A DNA stretch of 64,000 nt, from NCBI GenBank assembly GCA_021801795.1, contig JAJYXR010000038.1, positions 1 to 64,000 on the forward strand, read 5' to 3'. The position numbers and the translations under genes are program-made. This DNA comes from Actinomycetes bacterium (GTDB lineage: Bacteria > Actinomycetota > Acidimicrobiia > Acidimicrobiales > JAJYXR01). The notes below the pieces were generated by a model. The model did no database searches. It worked only from the letters and a program-made list of their open reading frames with translations, and was not told where the DNA came from. Below, one piece after another: positions 1-9,253 of this stretch. Position 1 is the first letter of the stretch; each line of letters begins with the position of its first letter.

Positions 1-162
1 GTGCAGCAGTGCCCGACAGTGCAGCAGTGCCCGACAGTGCAGCAGTGCCCGACAGTGCAGCAGTGCCCGACAGTGCAGCAGTGCCCGACAGTGCAGCAGT
101 GCCCGACAGTGCAGCAGTGCCCGACAGTGCAGCAGTGCCCGACAGTGCAGCAGTGCCCGACA
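1..162 (+). repeat. 18-bp tandem repeat, 9 copies, inside larB
   Basis: Nine identical 18-bp units (GTGCAGCAGTGCCCGACA) begin at the window edge and may continue to the left. In the larB frame each unit codes AAVPDS, giving an Ala/Pro/Ser-rich spacer of at least 54 residues. Confidence 0.97.
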
Positions 163-608
163 GCACAGCTCGTCGTGGCCTCTCGATGGTCTCCTGGCGA
201 CAGGCACCGGCCAGGCCAGGGCGTGTGCTGGTGCTCACGGCCGGTACAGCAGACCTGCCGGTGGCAGCCGAATGCAGGGCCGCGCTGGAAGCCTTCGGCT
301 TCAGACCCTCCCTCCTGGCCGACTGCGGGGTGGCTGGTGTGCACCGGTTGCTCGCCTCCATAGAGGAGCTCTTCGCGGCGGAAGTGGTGGTGGTGGTGGC
401 AGGGATGGAGGGCGCCCTGGCCAGTCTCGTCGGCGGGCTGGTGGCGGTGCCGGTGGTGGCGGTGCCGGTGTCGAGCGGATATGGCGCGTCCTTCGGGGGG
501 CTGACGGCCCTGCTGGCGATGATGGCCTCCTGCGCTGCGGGGATCTGTGTGGTCGGCATAGACAACGGCTTCGGTGCTGCCTCAGCGGTTGCCAGGATCC
601 TGCAGTGA
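1..608 (+). CDS. larB: LarB, C-terminal part (5' end outside window)
   Basis: Pyridinium-3,5-biscarboxylic acid mononucleotide synthase, which carboxylates and hydrolyses NaAD in nickel-pincer cofactor synthesis. The last ~130 residues are the PurE-like domain, recognisable by GMEGALASLVGGL, PVSSGYGASFGG and VGIDNGFGAASAV. The frame is open to the left edge, so the N-terminal domain lies outside. The first 162 bases are nine in-frame 18-bp repeats coding AAVPDS, apparently the linker between N-terminal and PurE-like domains. The TGA overlaps the GTG of larC (GTGA), indicating translational coupling. Family call is firm; the true start cannot be seen. Confidence 0.88.
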   Translation, partial: AAVPDSAAVPDSAAVPDSAAVPDSAAVPDSAAVPDSAAVPDSAAVPDSAAVPDSTARRGLSMVSWRQAPARPGRVLVLTAGTADLPVAAECRAALEAFGFRPSLLADCGVAGVHRLLASIEELFAAEVVVVVAGMEGALASLVGGLVAVPVVAVPVSSGYGASFGGLTALLAMMASCAAGICVVGIDNGFGAASAVARILQ

Positions 609-1858
609 GGATCGCCTGGTTCAACTGCTTCGCGGGCATAGCCGGCGACATGGCACTCGCGAGCCTCCTCGATGCGGGCGCGGACATCTCGGACGTGAGA
701 GGCCTGCTGGAGCAGCTCCCGATCGACGGGTGGGATATGGCGGCTTCCCCGGTGCTCCGTGGCGGCATCGCTTCTACCTTGGTCACGGTGACAGTGAGCG
801 ACCAGGTCACGGAGCGCTCCTATGGTGACGTGGTCGACATCGTCCGCGGGGCCGGCTTGCCGGCGAGGGCGGAGGGGCGTGCACTGGCTGTGTTCGAGGC
901 ACTGGCGCGCTCCGAGGCGATCGTCCACCGCTGCGATATCGAGCAGGTCCACTTCCACGAGGCCGGCGCCCACGACGCAGTGGTCGACATCGTCGGCACC
1001 GCGGCTGCCCTCGAGGTGCTCGACGTGGCCGAGGTCTGCTCGTCCCCGGTGGCTCTCGGGAGCGGTGTGATCGAGAGCAGGCATGGGCTGCTTCCGAACC
1101 CCGCACCAGCGGTGGTGGCGCTGCTGTGCGGTGGCCGGTCGTATGGCCGGCCGGTGGATGCGGAGCTGACGACGCCTACCGGTGCCGCGCTGCTGGCAGG
1201 CATGTCCAGTGGTTTCGGAGCCATGCCCCCGATGAGGATCACCTCCGCCGGCTATGGGGCAGGCAGCCGAGACCTGGAAGGACTGCCGAACTGCACGCAG
1301 GTGCTCATAGGGGAGCGCGAGGACGACCTCGGCGCGATCCCGCACGGCGCGCACCTCGAGGGGATGGCCGGCTTCCTCACCGGAGGCACCGTGGAGCCCC
1401 TGGTGCTACTCGAGGCGAACCTCGACGACGCTACCGGCGAAGTGCTGGCGTACTCCCTATCTGCCCTGCTCGAGGCAGGTGCGCTGGATGCCTGGATCAG
1501 CCCGGTGGTCATGAAGAAGGGGCGACCGGGGCATGTGCTCAGTGCCCTGGCAAGCCAGTGGTCCGTGGCCGATGTCGTCGGGGTGATGCTCGCAGAGAGC
1601 GGCAGCTTCGGCGTCAGGTCCACTCAGGTGAGCCGATGGGCTGCCACCAGGGACACGGAGTCGGTGGAGGTGGGGGGCTGTCCAGTCAGGGTGAAGGCGA
1701 CTGCGGGAAGGGCCAAGGCCGAGCAGGCCGACGCCGCCCAGGCTGCCGCCCGGCTGGGCCTTCCCATGCGCGAGGTCATAGCCATGGCAGAGGAGTCCTG
1801 GAAGGAACGGCACGGTCGTCAGGGCGTGCCTGGAGGGAGCGGTCAGCGGGAACTGTAG
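605..1858 (+). CDS. larC: LarC, nickel-pincer cofactor nickel chelatase
   Basis: CTP-dependent nickel insertase that completes the nickel-pincer nucleotide cofactor. It has 417 aa in a single uninterrupted frame, unlike the split larC1/larC2 of Lactobacillus. Diagnostic blocks are FNCFAGIAGDMALASLLDAG at the N-terminus, HFHEAGAHDAVVDIVG near residue 115, HGLLPNPAPAV and ELTTPTGAALL in the middle, and LEANLDDATGEVLAY then VVMKKGRPGHVL in the C-terminal half. Start GTG at 605 overlaps the larB stop. It converges with the GNAT gene, overlapping it by 16 bp. No larA-type racemase is in the window. Confidence 0.93.
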   Translation: MRIAWFNCFAGIAGDMALASLLDAGADISDVRGLLEQLPIDGWDMAASPVLRGGIASTLVTVTVSDQVTERSYGDVVDIVRGAGLPARAEGRALAVFEALARSEAIVHRCDIEQVHFHEAGAHDAVVDIVGTAAALEVLDVAEVCSSPVALGSGVIESRHGLLPNPAPAVVALLCGGRSYGRPVDAELTTPTGAALLAGMSSGFGAMPPMRITSAGYGAGSRDLEGLPNCTQVLIGEREDDLGAIPHGAHLEGMAGFLTGGTVEPLVLLEANLDDATGEVLAYSLSALLEAGALDAWISPVVMKKGRPGHVLSALASQWSVADVVGVMLAESGSFGVRSTQVSRWAATRDTESVEVGGCPVRVKATAGRAKAEQADAAQAAARLGLPMREVIAMAEESWKERHGRQGVPGGSGQREL

Positions 1859-2286
1859 CGGTAGACGTTTGTCTCGCGCAGCTCGAAGCCGAGCTTCTGG
1901 TAGAGGCGGTTGGCTTCGATCCTGGATGGCCTGGAGGTCAGGTCGACGCTCCGTGCCCCGGATGCCAGGGCAGCTTCCAGGGCGGCTCCAACCAGGGCGG
2001 CACCGGCACCTTTTCCGCGGTGGGACCCGTCGACGACGACGTCCTCGATGGCGGCCTTCACCCCGGTGGGCAGCCGCAGCACTACCAGGGTGAGCATGCC
2101 TACTATCGCACCGGCCGGATCGCGGGCCACCAGGAGGCTGGTGGCTGGAGATCCGACGACGACGGCGAGGTCCTCGCTGCCAGGCGCCGGGCTGGTGGAG
2201 GAGAGCTGGGGAAGGAGCGATCCGACGGCCTCCACCAGATCGGCGTCTACCTTCTCCACGACCTCCACGCGGACCGCCGATGCCAT
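1843..2286 (-). CDS. GNAT family N-acetyltransferase
   Basis: 147-aa GNAT protein. The acetyl-CoA binding motif A is seen as VVVDGSHRGKGAGAALVGAAL (RGKGAG core), followed by SRPSRIEANRLYQKLGFELR, the usual GNAT C-terminal strand and helix. ATG at 2286 lies one base after the stop of the upstream NUDIX gene, so the two form an operon. A longer in-frame start exists but would overlap the NUDIX gene by ~50 bp. Substrate unknown. Confidence 0.82.
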   Translation of the reverse strand: MASAVRVEVVEKVDADLVEAVGSLLPQLSSTSPAPGSEDLAVVVGSPATSLLVARDPAGAIVGMLTLVVLRLPTGVKAAIEDVVVDGSHRGKGAGAALVGAALEAALASGARSVDLTSRPSRIEANRLYQKLGFELRETNVYRYSSR

Positions 2287-2287
2287 A

Positions 2288-2989
2288 TCAGCCGCCGACC
2301 TCCGGGTCGCCACGCCACATCGGCTGGCGGACGTCATCGTAGAGGACGTCTACAGCCTCGCCGCGCAGCGCTGCGAAGACATGGGGACCCCATCGCTCGG
2401 CTCCCGCCAGGGGCTTGGGTAGGGAATCGGGGGCGAACCACCCGACATCGGCGCATTCGAGAGGGTGTGCCCTCAGCTCCCCTCCGAGCGACCGGCAGTG
2501 GAAGACGAGGGAGTAGAGCGGGATGCGCGTGAAGCCGAGCCGTAACCCGTCGAGAACGGCGATGAGGCGGACCGGTTCCGCTTGGATCCCGGTCTCCTCC
2601 TCCACCTCCTTCACCACCACCTCGGCTGCCGAGTAGCCGACATCGGCCCAACCGGTGGGGTACAGCCAGACTCCCGAGTCGGCCCTCTTCACCAGCAGGA
2701 TCTCTCCCTTCTCGTTACCGACGGCGGCGCCCACGGCCACCTTCGGGGTGACGTATCCGGGTATCCCCTTGCCCACCTCGGACATCCATTCCTCCACCAG
2801 GCCGTCGGCGTCCTCGGAACCCTCCGTGCCGTCCTGGGCGGCAGCTCGTATGTCGGCTGCCACGCGCATGACCTCCTCGAACCGCTCCCGCTCGTAGAGG
2901 CTCTCGGTGAAGCCGAGGCCGGTCTTCGCGATGGCGGCAAGGCTCTCGCCCCAGCGGAGCAACTGGCGGGTGGAGACCTGAGGCTTCAC
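2288..2989 (-). CDS. NUDIX hydrolase with N-terminal NUDIX_N-like domain
   Basis: 233 aa. Residues 1-65 match the helical N-terminal domain of the YjhB-type family (QLLRWGESLAAIAKTGLGF). The NUDIX fold follows, with box GYSAAEVVVKEVEEETGI; Tyr replaces the usual Glu and Lys the usual Arg, as is common in this subfamily. It probably hydrolyses an ADP-linked nucleoside diphosphate; the substrate is not predictable. GTG start at 2989. First gene of a two-gene operon with the GNAT gene. Confidence 0.82.
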   Translation of the reverse strand: MKPQVSTRQLLRWGESLAAIAKTGLGFTESLYERERFEEVMRVAADIRAAAQDGTEGSEDADGLVEEWMSEVGKGIPGYVTPKVAVGAAVGNEKGEILLVKRADSGVWLYPTGWADVGYSAAEVVVKEVEEETGIQAEPVRLIAVLDGLRLGFTRIPLYSLVFHCRSLGGELRAHPLECADVGWFAPDSLPKPLAGAERWGPHVFAALRGEAVDVLYDDVRQPMWRGDPEVGG

Positions 2990-3158
2990 CCCTTCGACGC
3001 TAGCCGAGCGGTGTGCAGGCTGGGTCTCCGGCTGGGTATCCGGGCGGCGTGGCCACCCGCGGGCTTACCTGCCACCTACGGGCAGGGCAGATGAGCAAGA
3101 ATGGGGGAGTGGTTTCCCTCTCTCCAGTCCTAGGGGCTGCTTGTCCAGGTGTCCAGCC

Positions 3159-3356
3159 ATGGCGGTGAACGAGGACTGCCGGTACTACATAATGCAGACG
3201 ACGGCCCGCGGCGAGAAGCTGGAACGCTGCAAGATGGACGCGAACGAACCCATACCCTTCGGCTGTCCCGATAACTGCCTCTTCTACGAGCCGCGCAAGG
3301 TGTCCTCGGCAGGCTGGCATGTAGCACCTCCGCCTGACGGAGAGAAGAGGAGCTAG
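3159..3356 (+). CDS. Small four-cysteine protein, unknown function
   Basis: 65 aa, start ATG at 3159. Four cysteines (NEDCRYY, LERCKMD, FGCPDNC) suggest a small zinc- or Fe-S-binding fold, or disulfides. No signal peptide or membrane segment. The conserved-looking aromatic and acidic N-terminus and the coherent reading frame between two operons support a real gene. No named family is recognised with confidence. Confidence 0.6.
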   Translation: MAVNEDCRYYIMQTTARGEKLERCKMDANEPIPFGCPDNCLFYEPRKVSSAGWHVAPPPDGEKRS

Positions 3357-3408
3357 GCGGCGCCCAGGGTGCCAGCCAGGAGCGCTGGCGAGCTGGCGAG
3401 CCTCCTGG

Positions 3409-3648
3409 TCAGCTCTCCACGATGTCGGCCAGGAGGTCTACGCGTACCCCCTGGTGACGCATCCATTCGAGTGCGCCGTCCACAGCAGGGGACTCCCCGG
3501 CGATCTCGCATACGATCCAGCCTTCGTGGTCGTCCACGTTGGCGCGGCGGATGTTTGGCTCTACCTGGTGCTCTCTTACCAGCCGGGCGATGATGGGTTG
3601 GCGGACCAGCTCCTCGGGGAAGGTGAGCTTCACCCTTACCTCGATCAC
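3409..3648 (-). CDS. NIL-domain protein
   Basis: 79 aa, essentially one NIL domain (the ferredoxin-like fold found at the C-terminus of MetN and in NIL-ferredoxins): VRVKLTFPEELVRQPIIARL at the start, then NIRRANVDDHEGWIVCEIAG and ALEWMRHQGVRVD. The GTG start at 3648 overlaps the larE TGA (GTGA) and has a GGAGGAGG ribosome site upstream. NIL domains often bind amino acids in methionine-linked proteins. Here the coupling to larE suggests a link to sulfur transfer, which is inference. Confidence 0.8.
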   Translation of the reverse strand: MIEVRVKLTFPEELVRQPIIARLVREHQVEPNIRRANVDDHEGWIVCEIAGESPAVDGALEWMRHQGVRVDLLADIVES

Positions 3649-4610
3649 CTGGTCGCCTCCTCCGGTGCTCCGCTCAGATGCATCACAGACGGTGATCCTA
3701 ACTGAGCGCCCACATGGGACAGGGTGCCGTCGGAGGCTGGAGCGCATGAGGCCCCACGGTTCAGGTTTCCCGAGCGGAGGCCTTCCAGGTCGAGGGTCAC
3801 GTACTGGTAGCCGGCGTCGCGGACGGCCCCTACTATGGCCTCGCGCACTCCGAGCGCTCGGGGCAGGTCTTCGAGGGGCAGCTCGAGGCGCGCCGTAGTT
3901 CCGTAGTGACGAACCCTCACCTCCCTGAAGCCGAGCCTGTGCAACGCAGCCTCGGCTCTGCCCACCGCGCCGAGGGCGGTAATGGAGACCGGGGTGCCGT
4001 AGGGGATCCGGGAGGCCAGGCACGGCGCCGCAGGCTTGTCCCAGGTTCTCAGGCCCATCTCGCTGGACACCGCCCGCACCTCGCTCTTCGTCAGCCCCGC
4101 GTCCACCAGCGGGAACCGAGCACCGCGCTCGTAGGCGGCCACCTGGCCGGGTCGCTCGTCGGTGAGGTCGTCCAGGTTCACGCCGAGCGCCACGACCGCC
4201 CGCTCTCTATGAGCGATAGGCGCCAGCGCGTCCATCAGGTGCGACTTGCAGTGGTAGCAGCGCATGGTGTCGTTCGCGACGTAGGCCGCATCGGAGGTCT
4301 CCGAGGTCCTGACTGCCTGCCAGCGCAGCCCCCACTCGGCTGCCAGGGCCTCGCAGTCGGCCAGCTCCTCGCCGGCGAGTGAGTCCGAGACGGCAGTCGC
4401 GCACAGCACCCTGTCCGCACCGAGCACGTCGGTGGCCACCCGGGCGACCAGCGATGAATCGGCGCCTCCGCTGAAGGCGACCACCAAGCGGTCGAGGTCT
4501 CCGATCACCTCCTTCAGCCTGGCGAGAGCCGGCGAGTCCTGCATCCTGGCGGGGGACCCTGGACCGGCGGGGGACCCTGGACCGGCGGGGGACCCGGGGA
4601 GGAAGCTCAC
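3645..4610 (-). CDS. larE: LarE, sacrificial sulfur transferase
   Basis: ATP-dependent enzyme that thiolates the pyridinium mononucleotide in nickel-pincer cofactor synthesis. 321 aa. The PP-loop is VVAFSGGADSSLVARVA (residues ~42-58); MRCYHCKSHLMDAL and KPAAPCLASRIPYGTP carry the conserved cysteines, the latter containing the Cys that donates sulfur in the Lactobacillus enzyme. GTG at 4610 overlaps the stop of the upstream hemQ gene (GTGA). An alternative start at Met23 (4544) would exclude the repeat-coded N-terminus. C-terminal ~45 residues are variable. Confidence 0.9.
   Translation of the reverse strand: MSFLPGSPAGPGSPAGPGSPARMQDSPALARLKEVIGDLDRLVVAFSGGADSSLVARVATDVLGADRVLCATAVSDSLAGEELADCEALAAEWGLRWQAVRTSETSDAAYVANDTMRCYHCKSHLMDALAPIAHRERAVVALGVNLDDLTDERPGQVAAYERGARFPLVDAGLTKSEVRAVSSEMGLRTWDKPAAPCLASRIPYGTPVSITALGAVGRAEAALHRLGFREVRVRHYGTTARLELPLEDLPRALGVREAIVGAVRDAGYQYVTLDLEGLRSGNLNRGASCAPASDGTLSHVGAQLGSPSVMHLSGAPEEATR
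4551..4595. repeat. 18-bp repeat (2.5 copies) in the larE N-terminus
   Basis: Unit GGGGGACCCTGGACCGGC occurs twice plus half a copy. On the minus strand it codes GSPAGP-type residues directly after the larE start, adding ~17 residues before the conserved fold. Confidence 0.9.
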
Positions 4611-5317
4611 GGACGAGGCACCTGGTCCAGCACCTGGTCCAGCTCACCCACGACGCCGGTGTAGAAGGGGCCGAACTCTGCATATAGCGCCGAGGCCTCG
4701 TCGAAGCGCATCTGGTAGACGCAGTCCTTCAGGTCGTCGGGGTGGGTCGCGAAGAGGGTTACCCCCCACTCCCAATCGTCCACCCCGGTGGACCCGGTGA
4801 CCACCTGGAGCACCCGTCCGCGGAACTTACGCCCGACTGTGCCGTGCTGGTACATGAGATGCTTACGAGCCTCGAAGTCCAGGGTGTACCAGTTCTGGTG
4901 CGTGCTGCGGCGCTTCGACATGGGGTAGAAGCAGAAGGCAGGCATCCCCGGAGGCGGCAGCGACGGGTAGAGGCGCGCCTGGATCATCTCGTCGGGAACG
5001 CCGTCCGCGTACTCCGACACCTCTGTGAGCGACACGTAGGAGTGGGTAACCCGCAGGCCTGCTGCCTGGACGGCGCCCTGGAAGGACCTCAGCTTCCACA
5101 GGTCCGGGCCGAGAGCCATGAAGCCGAGGTCAGCCTTGTGGCCGAGGATCGCGACGGTGACCACCTGAAGCCCGCCGGCGGTGGCGGTCTCCAGAGCGCG
5201 CTCGAGTGCCAGCCGGTCCACGGAGCGTGTGGGATGGCAGAAAAGGTGCAGCACCCCCAGGCCGGTGGAGGGAGCCAGCGGGGACGGCTGAGCGGCCGGT
5301 TCGGGTTGCTCGCTCAT
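4607..5317 (-). CDS. chdC: Coproheme decarboxylase (HemQ/ChdC)
   Basis: Chlorite-dismutase-fold enzyme that decarboxylates coproheme III to heme b, the last step of the coproporphyrin-dependent pathway of actinobacteria and firmicutes. 236 aa. FYPMSKRRSTHQNWYTL holds the catalytic Tyr region, RKHLMYQHGTVGRKF the proximal His region, and GVTLFATHPDDLKDCVYQMRF the conserved second half. ATG at 5317 is chosen over a start six codons upstream. A TAGACT hexamer at 5325-5330 lies 7 bases before the ATG, consistent with a leaderless transcript. Co-oriented and coupled with larE. Confidence 0.9.
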   Translation of the reverse strand: MSEQPEPAAQPSPLAPSTGLGVLHLFCHPTRSVDRLALERALETATAGGLQVVTVAILGHKADLGFMALGPDLWKLRSFQGAVQAAGLRVTHSYVSLTEVSEYADGVPDEMIQARLYPSLPPPGMPAFCFYPMSKRRSTHQNWYTLDFEARKHLMYQHGTVGRKFRGRVLQVVTGSTGVDDWEWGVTLFATHPDDLKDCVYQMRFDEASALYAEFGPFYTGVVGELDQVLDQVPRP

Positions 5318-5354
5318 GTATGGGAGTCTAGGCAAGCGGTGCCTGGTGGGGCGA

Positions 5355-5394
5355 GCACGCGAAAAGACGCCCCGAAGGGCGCCTCTTCGCGTGC
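5355..5394 (-). terminator. Hairpin terminator after groEL
   Basis: GCACGCGAA and TTCGCGTGC (5355-5363 / 5386-5394) pair perfectly and enclose a second GC-rich stem (GACGCC with GGCGCC-type arms). It lies 50 bp beyond the groEL stop. No long U-tract follows, so efficiency is uncertain. Confidence 0.65.
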
Positions 5395-5444
5395 GGGCCG
5401 TGATCGAGTGCTGCGGATCACGGGTTCATCCGGGTGACATTGAA

Positions 5445-7157
<1,713 letters not shown>

Positions 7158-7184
7158 TTAGCACTCTTATGGTTCGAGTGCTAA
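7158..7184. promoter_or_regulatory. CIRCE element (HrcA operator) for groEL
   Basis: Perfect inverted repeat TTAGCACTC - 9 bases - GAGTGCTAA, the exact CIRCE consensus. It lies 88 bp upstream of the groEL ATG and should bind the HrcA repressor. Confidence 0.96.
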
Positions 7185-7256
7185 CAGCAAACCACGCGGG
7201 CGGCCACTTTGCAACTGCTGGCCGGAACGTGGTCGCCTGGCAGGGCAGATGCCAAT

Positions 7257-7382
7257 CAGGCCCGGCCACCGCTTCAGGCCCGGCCACCGCTTCAGGCCCG
7301 GCCACCGATTCAGGCCCGGCCACCGATTCAGGCCCGGCCACCGATTCAGGCCCGGCCACCGATTCAGGCCCGGCCACCGATT
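7257..7382. repeat. 18-bp tandem repeat, 7 copies, between thiS-like gene and groEL
   Basis: Seven units of CAGGCCCGGCCACCG(A/C)TT. The first two copies carry CTT, the others ATT. The array begins exactly at the stop codon of the ThiS-like gene (7382-7384 on the minus strand) and runs towards the CIRCE element. It accounts for about 40 per cent of the 311-bp groEL upstream gap; the rest holds the leader and operator. Confidence 0.97.
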
Positions 7383-7657
7383 CAGCCGCCGGCCACCGCT
7401 GGGACGATCGATACGGTCTGGCCGGCTGCCACAGGTGTGTCGAGTCCCTGGAGGAAGCGGACGTCCTCGTCGGCGACGAAGACGTTCACGAAGCGGCGCA
7501 GCGAGCCGTCGTCGTCGAAGAGCCTGCCGGCGAAACCCGGGTGCGCCCGGTCGAGAGCACCCAGGACCTCTCCGAGGGTGCTCCCCTCCAGCACTACCTC
7601 TCCGGCCCCACCGGAAAGCGGCCGGAGCTGGGTCGGGATGCGAACTGTGACGCTCAT
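7382..7657 (-). CDS. ThiS/MoaD-like sulfur carrier protein
   Basis: 91 aa beta-grasp protein: [17 protein letters not shown], then [20 protein letters not shown] and a C-terminal [10 protein letters not shown]. The terminal Gly-Gly is what is adenylated and thiocarboxylated in MoaD, ThiS and CysO. ATG at 7657 has GAGGAGAG upstream. It lies 51 bp after threonine synthase on the same strand, so the two share a transcript starting at the SAM riboswitch. A separate moaD with moaE exists at 24.8 kb, arguing that this one is not the molybdopterin synthase subunit. Role as sulfur donor to the ThrC-like enzyme is inference. Confidence 0.88.
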   Translation of the reverse strand: MSVTVRIPTQLRPLSGGAGEVVLEGSTLGEVLGALDRAHPGFAGRLFDDDGSLRRFVNVFVADEDVRFLQGLDTPVAAGQTVSIVPAVAGG

Positions 7658-7708
7658 CTTCTCTCCTCGGTATAGGTCATTGCTCGGGGCATAGGGCGGT
7701 ATCGGGTC

Positions 7709-8959
7709 TCACGCGGACCTCTCGGCGCTGTCCAGGTTCACGGCGGCAGCGAAGGCCTCCATGGTAGGGGCGATGGTCGCGGTCGGTCCCGTGGAGGGCG
7801 CGAGGGCCTCGACGGTCTTCAGGCCGTGACCGGTGACGTAAGCGACTACCCGCTCGTCAGGCCGGACGATGCCCGAGGCGGCCAGCTTCGCCAGGCAGGC
7901 GATGGTAACACCGCCGGCGGTCTCCGCGAAGATTCCCTCGGTACGGGCCAGCAGCCTTATGCCCTCCAGGATCTCCTCGTCGTCCACCGAGGCGAAGGAG
8001 CCGCCACTCGCCCTCACCGCCTGGAGCGCGTACCAGCCGTCCGCGGGGTTACCGATGGCCAGGGACTTGGCGATGGTGTCGGGGCGCACCGGCCGGATGG
8101 CATCGGCTCCCGTCGCGAAGGCGGTGGCCACAGGCGAGCAGCCCGAGGCCTGTGCACCCGACACGCGTACGTGCGGCTCCTCGTGGAGGAGGCCGACCTG
8201 GTAGAGCTCCTGGAAGCCCTTGGCGATCTTGGTCAGCTGGCTGCCGGAGGCGACCGGCACCACTACATGGTCGGGCACCTCCCAGCCGAGCTGCTCGGCC
8301 ACCTCGAAGGCGAGGGTCTTGGAGCCCTCGGCGTAGTAGGTGCGGATGTTCACGTTCACGAAGGCCCAGCTCGGATGCTCGCTGGCGAGCTCCGCGCAGA
8401 GACGGTTCACATCGTCGTAGGTGCCCTCCACGGCTATCAGGTTTCCCCCGTAGACGGCGGTGGTGACTACCTTTGCCACCTCCAGGTCGTGGGGTATGAA
8501 CACCATGGAGACCATGCCTGCCCGGGCAGCGTGAGCAGCCACCGAGTTCGCGAGGTTCCCCGTAGACGCACAGGCAGCCACCTTGAAACCGAGCTGCCTG
8601 GCCTTGGTGAGCGCTACGGAGACCACCCTGTCCTTGAAGGAGCCGGTGGGGTTCGCGGTGTCGTTCTTTATCCACAGCTCGCCGAGGCCGAGCTCCGCTG
8701 CCAGGCGGTCGGCCTTCACCAGAGGTGTGAACCCGGTGCCGAGGTCGATGGGGGAGGCGTCTGCGACAGGCAGGAGATCTCCGTAGCGCCAGATCGTCTG
8801 GGGGCCCGCAGCGACGCTCTCGGCCGTCATGGAGGCAGAGACCGCGTCGTAGTCGTAGACCACCTCCAGCGGGCCGAAGCAGTAGTCGCAGACGTGCAGT
8901 GCCTCAGCGGGGTATGGACGGCCACATTCCCGGCATCTCAGCCCGGTAACGTAATCCAC
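7709..8959 (-). CDS. thrC: Threonine synthase family PLP enzyme
   Basis: 416 aa fold-type II PLP enzyme. An N-terminal zinc-ribbon (CRECGRPYP, CDYCFGPL) precedes the catalytic domain. The PLP lysine is in NPTGSFKDR, the phosphate/glycine loop in ASTGNLANSVAAHAA, and PVASGSQLTKIAKGF follows. The canonical reaction is O-phosphohomoserine to threonine. GTG at 8959 has GGAGG eight bases upstream, abutting the riboswitch. SAM control and the linked sulfur carrier raise the possibility that it forms homocysteine instead. Fold assignment is firm, reaction less so. Confidence 0.9.
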   Translation of the reverse strand: MDYVTGLRCRECGRPYPAEALHVCDYCFGPLEVVYDYDAVSASMTAESVAAGPQTIWRYGDLLPVADASPIDLGTGFTPLVKADRLAAELGLGELWIKNDTANPTGSFKDRVVSVALTKARQLGFKVAACASTGNLANSVAAHAARAGMVSMVFIPHDLEVAKVVTTAVYGGNLIAVEGTYDDVNRLCAELASEHPSWAFVNVNIRTYYAEGSKTLAFEVAEQLGWEVPDHVVVPVASGSQLTKIAKGFQELYQVGLLHEEPHVRVSGAQASGCSPVATAFATGADAIRPVRPDTIAKSLAIGNPADGWYALQAVRASGGSFASVDDEEILEGIRLLARTEGIFAETAGGVTIACLAKLAASGIVRPDERVVAYVTGHGLKTVEALAPSTGPTATIAPTMEAFAAAVNLDSAERSA

Positions 8960-8965
8960 GGGATC

Positions 8966-9072
8966 CTCCTCATCGGTCGGGCATTGGCACCTGCCGCACA
9001 GCCACCAGGTGGCTCTGCGCTGGTTGCCGCGGCTTCATCGGGCCCGTCCCTCTGCCGCTCTGGATGATGGCT
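8966..9072 (-). ncRNA. SAM-I (S-box) riboswitch in the thrC leader
   Basis: Reading the minus strand from 9072 the conserved S-box blocks occur in order: AGAGGGA (9047-9053), GGCCCGATGAAGCC (9031-9044), GGCAACC (9022-9028), a GAGCCACC/GGTGGCT hairpin, GGTGCCAATG (8982-8991), and the closing P1 strand GATGA (8970-8974), which pairs with TCATC near 9063-9067. P1 ends directly at the GGAGG ribosome site of thrC, suggesting translational control. Class SAM-I rather than SAM-IV is based on these motifs by eye. Confidence 0.85.
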
Positions 9073-9077
9073 CCCCT

Positions 9078-9107
9078 ATCGTGTCTCATGTGAGGCACCT
9101 CCGTCAA
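9078..9107 (-). promoter_or_regulatory. Promoter of the SAM riboswitch - thrC transcript
   Basis: TTGACG (9102-9107) and CACGAT (9078-9083) on the minus strand are separated by 18 bases. The predicted start falls at about 9071, exactly at the 5' edge of the riboswitch. Confidence 0.55.
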
Positions 9108-9253
9108 CGTGGCTCCTTTCGAGGCTGGCTCCAGGGGCGAAGATCGTTCCTGCGCTGTACTGACGTGCCTGGAGCGATGCGCGGCGGGATGAGTGGCAGC
9201 CGGTGCCCGGGGCGCGGCTGCGGGCGCGCCAGCCGATGGTGGACAATGATCGC

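Noticed and set aside
1..162. CRISPR-like array at the window start (and similar arrays elsewhere)
   Set aside because: Units are contiguous with no spacers, and there are no cas genes.
272..604. N-terminal extension of LarC by ~110 codons
   Set aside because: The frame continues upstream only because of GC-rich composition; LarC homology begins at GTG 605, which overlaps the larB stop.
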